This document shows positions 61,837 to 64,000 of a DNA stretch of 64,000 nt, piece by piece. The translations under genes and the position numbers were made by a program. This DNA is from an uncultured Clostridia bacterium (GTDB taxonomy: Bacteria > Bacillota > Clostridia > Christensenellales > Borkfalkiaceae), in NCBI GenBank assembly GCA_944342025.1, contig CALVMD010000002.1, positions 1 through 64,000 on the forward strand, given 5' to 3'. Within the stretch, counting starts at the first letter, position 1. Every line of letters starts with the position of its first letter. Under the pieces are notes generated by a model. The model ran no database searches. It worked only from the letters and a program-made list of their open reading frames with translations, and was not told the DNA's origin.

Positions 61837-62040
61837 CTAAATTCCGTATCTTTTTTTGAACTTATCGACTCTGCCGCCTGTGTCAACGAGCTTCTGTCTG
61901 CCTGTGAAAAAGGGATGGCACTTACTGCAAATATCCACTTTCATGGTATCGCCTTTTTTCGTGGTGCCCGTTTTGAACGTGGCGCCGCAAGCACAGGTAA
62001 CGGTGACCTCGTGATAATCGGGATGTATATCGGGTTTCAT
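61837..62040 (-). CDS. rpmE: 50S ribosomal protein L31
   Basis: 67 aa, zinc-binding (C+) type: CACG near 16-19 and CSKCHPF near 37-43 supply the cysteines. Large-subunit protein at the central protuberance. GAGAGGTG before the ATG. First gene of the rpmE / DUF1385-prmC / prfA group, the usual Firmicutes order. Confidence 0.96.
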   Translation of the reverse strand: MKPDIHPDYHEVTVTCACGATFKTGTTKKGDTMKVDICSKCHPFFTGRQKLVDTGGRVDKFKKRYGI

Positions 62041-62082
62041 GTTTTCACCTCTCTATGCGTACTTTCTTTAAGATGCTGATTT

Positions 62083-62111
62083 ATTATATCTTATTTTTAT
62101 TGACAAGTCAA
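62083..62111 (-). promoter_or_regulatory. rpmE promoter
   Basis: On the minus strand TTGACT (62106-62111), 17 bases, TATAAT (62083-62088). Confidence 0.75.
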
Positions 62112-62248
62112 TCAGAAATTTGCTCCGAACGAAAAATTTTTTATACAGATGCGCAAACTTTAACGTGGCGAAAGGCTTTCGCCGGCACGGGAACGCACTT
62201 TTTGGCTTTTCCACATCGCTGCTTCGGCCTTTTTTGTGCGTTTTTTAC

Positions 62249-62277
62249 TTGCCATCCGTTCAAGATTGCTATATAAT
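62249..62277 (+). promoter_or_regulatory. promoter of the MDR dehydrogenase gene
   Basis: TTGCCA (62249-62254), 17 bases, TATAAT (62272-62277). Confidence 0.65.
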
Positions 62278-62308
62278 TGACTGTAAACTGATCTATTGCG
62301 AGGATGTC

Positions 62309-63328
62309 ATGAAGATCTGGAAACTGCTTTCACCCAAAACACTGACGGAGGAAGAGAGACCCGACAGCATATCCGCACCGACGCAGGCGAAAGTCAAGGT
62401 CACCAAAGTCCTGCTCGCCTATCCCGAGATCCGCGCCTATACGGGCGCATCGGGCGTGCGCTTTCCGCGCGTTCCCGGCATGTTTGCCGTGGGGGTCGTG
62501 ACCGAAACGGGAGAAGGCTGCGTAGCCGTTGAAAAAAATTCGCGCGTATACCTGAACGGGACTTACGCGTGCGGCGAATGCGCCGAATGCAGAAAGGGAA
62601 ACGAAAGCGGATGCCTCTCGCCCGTCATCTCGGGCGTCGACCGCGACGGGTTTCTCCGCGACTTTGTGGTAGCGGAAGAGGCGCACCTGTTTCCGCTGCC
62701 CCCTTCCGTCGGCGACGACATAGCGCTGTATGCGGGACTCGTTTCCCTTTGCGAAGACATCATAGACAAACTGGACGTACCGAAAGGCACGCACGTCGCC
62801 GTGGTGGGCGCGGGAGAAACGGGGAACATCCTGTCGCAACTGCTCATCTATCACCAGGCTGTCCCCATCCTCATCGACGAGAGCGAGGATAAACTTGCCG
62901 TGGCGGCAAAATGCGGCGTGTACTACACTCTTAAAGCGGACGAAGACCTCATGGAAAATTTGTCCCAGATCACGGGCGGCAGAATGGCGGAAGGGTGCGT
63001 ATTCACCTCGTTTTGCGGCCTTTCGCCCGACCTGCCCTTTGAGATCACGGCAAAGCGCGGGAAAGTCATTTATGCGGGCATGGAATTTCCCGAAATGACC
63101 GTGCACTTGAAAAAAGCGCTGGACAAAGAGATTTCCGTGACGGGCGCGACGCGCGGATATGCGCAGTGCGCTGCCGCGATCAACCTGCTCGTGAATAAGG
63201 CGGTCGACTTCAAACCCCTGCTCGCGGCGGAAGCGAATGCCGCAGACATACCGAAGCTGTTCGCCTCGAACGCGGAAATTTTGGAAAAAGAAAAAAGAGT
63301 CCCCCTGACCATCGTCAACATGATCTGA
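62309..63328 (+). CDS. zinc-type medium-chain dehydrogenase/reductase
   Basis: 339 aa. N-terminal GroES-like domain with the structural-zinc cysteines (ACGECAECRKGNESGC, near 88-103) and a Rossmann domain (VAVVGAGETGNILSQLL near 168). The catalytic zinc site is degenerate: the expected early Cys-His pair (CGxDxH) is not visible, since the segment reads YPEIRAYTGASGVRFPRVPG. It may therefore use a different ligand set or be a reductase-like relative. Substrate unknown. GAGG lies 5 bases before the ATG at 62309. Followed 34 bases later by the cardiolipin synthase gene. Confidence 0.8.
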   Translation: MKIWKLLSPKTLTEEERPDSISAPTQAKVKVTKVLLAYPEIRAYTGASGVRFPRVPGMFAVGVVTETGEGCVAVEKNSRVYLNGTYACGECAECRKGNESGCLSPVISGVDRDGFLRDFVVAEEAHLFPLPPSVGDDIALYAGLVSLCEDIIDKLDVPKGTHVAVVGAGETGNILSQLLIYHQAVPILIDESEDKLAVAAKCGVYYTLKADEDLMENLSQITGGRMAEGCVFTSFCGLSPDLPFEITAKRGKVIYAGMEFPEMTVHLKKALDKEISVTGATRGYAQCAAAINLLVNKAVDFKPLLAAEANAADIPKLFASNAEILEKEKRVPLTIVNMI

Positions 63329-63362
63329 TCCTTCGGCGCCCGAGCGCACACAAAACCTGAAA

Positions 63363-64000
63363 ATGCGTAAATTTTTCAAATTACTGACGAGCAAATTTTT
63401 TATCGTGGCACTGCTCCTGTTGGCGGAACTCGCCATCGTGCCCGCCACGCTCATTTGGCTGTCGCTGCAATTTCCTGCGGTGGGTACCTATGTGAGCTTC
63501 TTTTTCGGCGTCATCGACGTTATACTCGTCCTTTACATCATCAATTCCGAGATCAACGGAGAATACAAGATTGCCTGGATCGTGCCGATCCTGCTCATCC
63601 CTCCCGTCGGGGCATTCCTCTTTCTCATTTTCAGGAGAAGGAAAGCGCCGCGCAGAAAGCTGCAAAAACAGCTCATGCACGAACTGCCTCAGATCAAAAA
63701 ATTGTACGAGCGTCAACCCGACGCCGACTGCAAATTTTTGGAAATGGGCGGATTTGCGCAGCAGTGCGCCGAATTTGTGCGCAAAGAGAGCGCCATGCCC
63801 GCCAGCGACTGCTATGAATACAAATACTTTTCTTCGGGCGAGGAGTACGGCGCCTGGTTGGAAAAAGAACTGGCTCAGGCGGAAAAATTTATATTTTTGG
63901 AATACTTCGTCATTTCCGAAGGTAAATTCTGGGACAGAGTGCACAAGATCCTCAAAGAAAAAGCGGATGCGGGCGTAGACGTGCGCGTCATTTACGACGA
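63363..64000 (+). CDS. cls: cardiolipin synthase, N-terminal part (gene runs off the window)
   Basis: Phospholipase-D-family enzyme joining phosphatidylglycerols to cardiolipin at the membrane. 212 codons are visible. Two membrane helices (about 10-36 and 40-60) form the PLDc_N region, then a short charged loop (FRRRKAPRRKLQKQL). The catalytic domain begins with YKYFSSGEEYGAWLEKEL and FIFLEYFVISEGKFWDRVHKIL, the usual Cls sequence before the first HKD motif, which lies beyond the end. No strong ribosome-binding site is seen; translation may follow the dehydrogenase gene. Confidence 0.9.
   Translation, partial: MRKFFKLLTSKFFIVALLLLAELAIVPATLIWLSLQFPAVGTYVSFFFGVIDVILVLYIINSEINGEYKIAWIVPILLIPPVGAFLFLIFRRRKAPRRKLQKQLMHELPQIKKLYERQPDADCKFLEMGGFAQQCAEFVRKESAMPASDCYEYKYFSSGEEYGAWLEKELAQAEKFIFLEYFVISEGKFWDRVHKILKEKADAGVDVRVIYD

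Noticed and set aside
1-64000. CRISPR arrays, tRNA or rRNA genes
   Set aside because: I looked for regularly spaced repeats and for tRNA/rRNA landmarks by eye and saw none; a tRNAscan or CRISPR search would be needed to exclude short ones.

Overview
The window reads as a chromosomal segment of a Gram-positive anaerobe of class Clostridia, probably an uncultured gut lineage. The signs are a single-chain zinc-binding GlyRS, an NfnAB-like electron-bifurcating pair, a FakA/Asp23/L28/RecG neighbourhood, AddAB instead of RecBCD, a HisZ-dependent short HisG, lipobox proteins, strong AGGAGG-type ribosome-binding sites and TTGACA/TATAAT promoters. Base composition is moderately GC-rich, and several genes use TTG or GTG starts. 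No rRNA, tRNA, CRISPR array or intact transposase was seen.

Layout: 1-2900 holds a small hypothetical gene, a PAP2 phosphatase and glyQS. 2900-6420 (minus strand) holds nfnB/nfnA and an HMG-CoA-lyase-like aldolase. 6420-6990 is a gene-free, strongly palindromic stretch with a MITE-like element. 6995-13251 is one compact his operon (hisZ-G-D-B-H-A-F-IE) without hisC. 13400-18350 holds recG, fakA, asp23 and rpmB plus a DUF1294 gene. 18520-28660 is a surface polysaccharide locus: rfbA-C-B, a glycosyltransferase, an ABC exporter (permease and ATPase), a membrane protein and rfbD on the minus strand; a divergent phosphoglycosyl transferase and GT4; and an O-antigen ligase/polymerase-like protein. 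28720-36010 is addB-addA plus a membrane protein. 36180-38800 holds a lipoprotein and an M18 aminopeptidase.

Region 39125-45710 looks accessory and more AT-rich: a processive GT2, a broken PAP2 phosphatase, a response regulator/histidine kinase pair, a 68-aa gene with a near-consensus promoter, a DtxR-family repressor and an isolated lipoprotein. The lipoprotein lies between the intact rlmD gene and a stray second rlmD 3' end, which suggests an integration scar. 45766-50500 holds rlmD, a membrane protein, a Cys-rich J-like protein, a DUF5685 protein with two Asp-rich motifs, and trpS. 50766-53910 is an ECF sigma/anti-sigma pair divergent from a membrane glycosyltransferase. 54010-64000 holds thrC, a P-loop protein, aspC with a putative Re-citrate synthase, prfA, a DUF1385-PrmC fusion, rpmE, an MDR dehydrogenase and the start of a cardiolipin synthase gene.

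The genes cover amino-acid synthesis (His, Thr, Asp/Glu), redox balance, translation, double-strand-break repair and envelope building. The least explained parts are the palindromic intergenic stretch near 6.4-6.9 kb, the DUF5685/J-like cluster, and the rlmD-linked mini-island.
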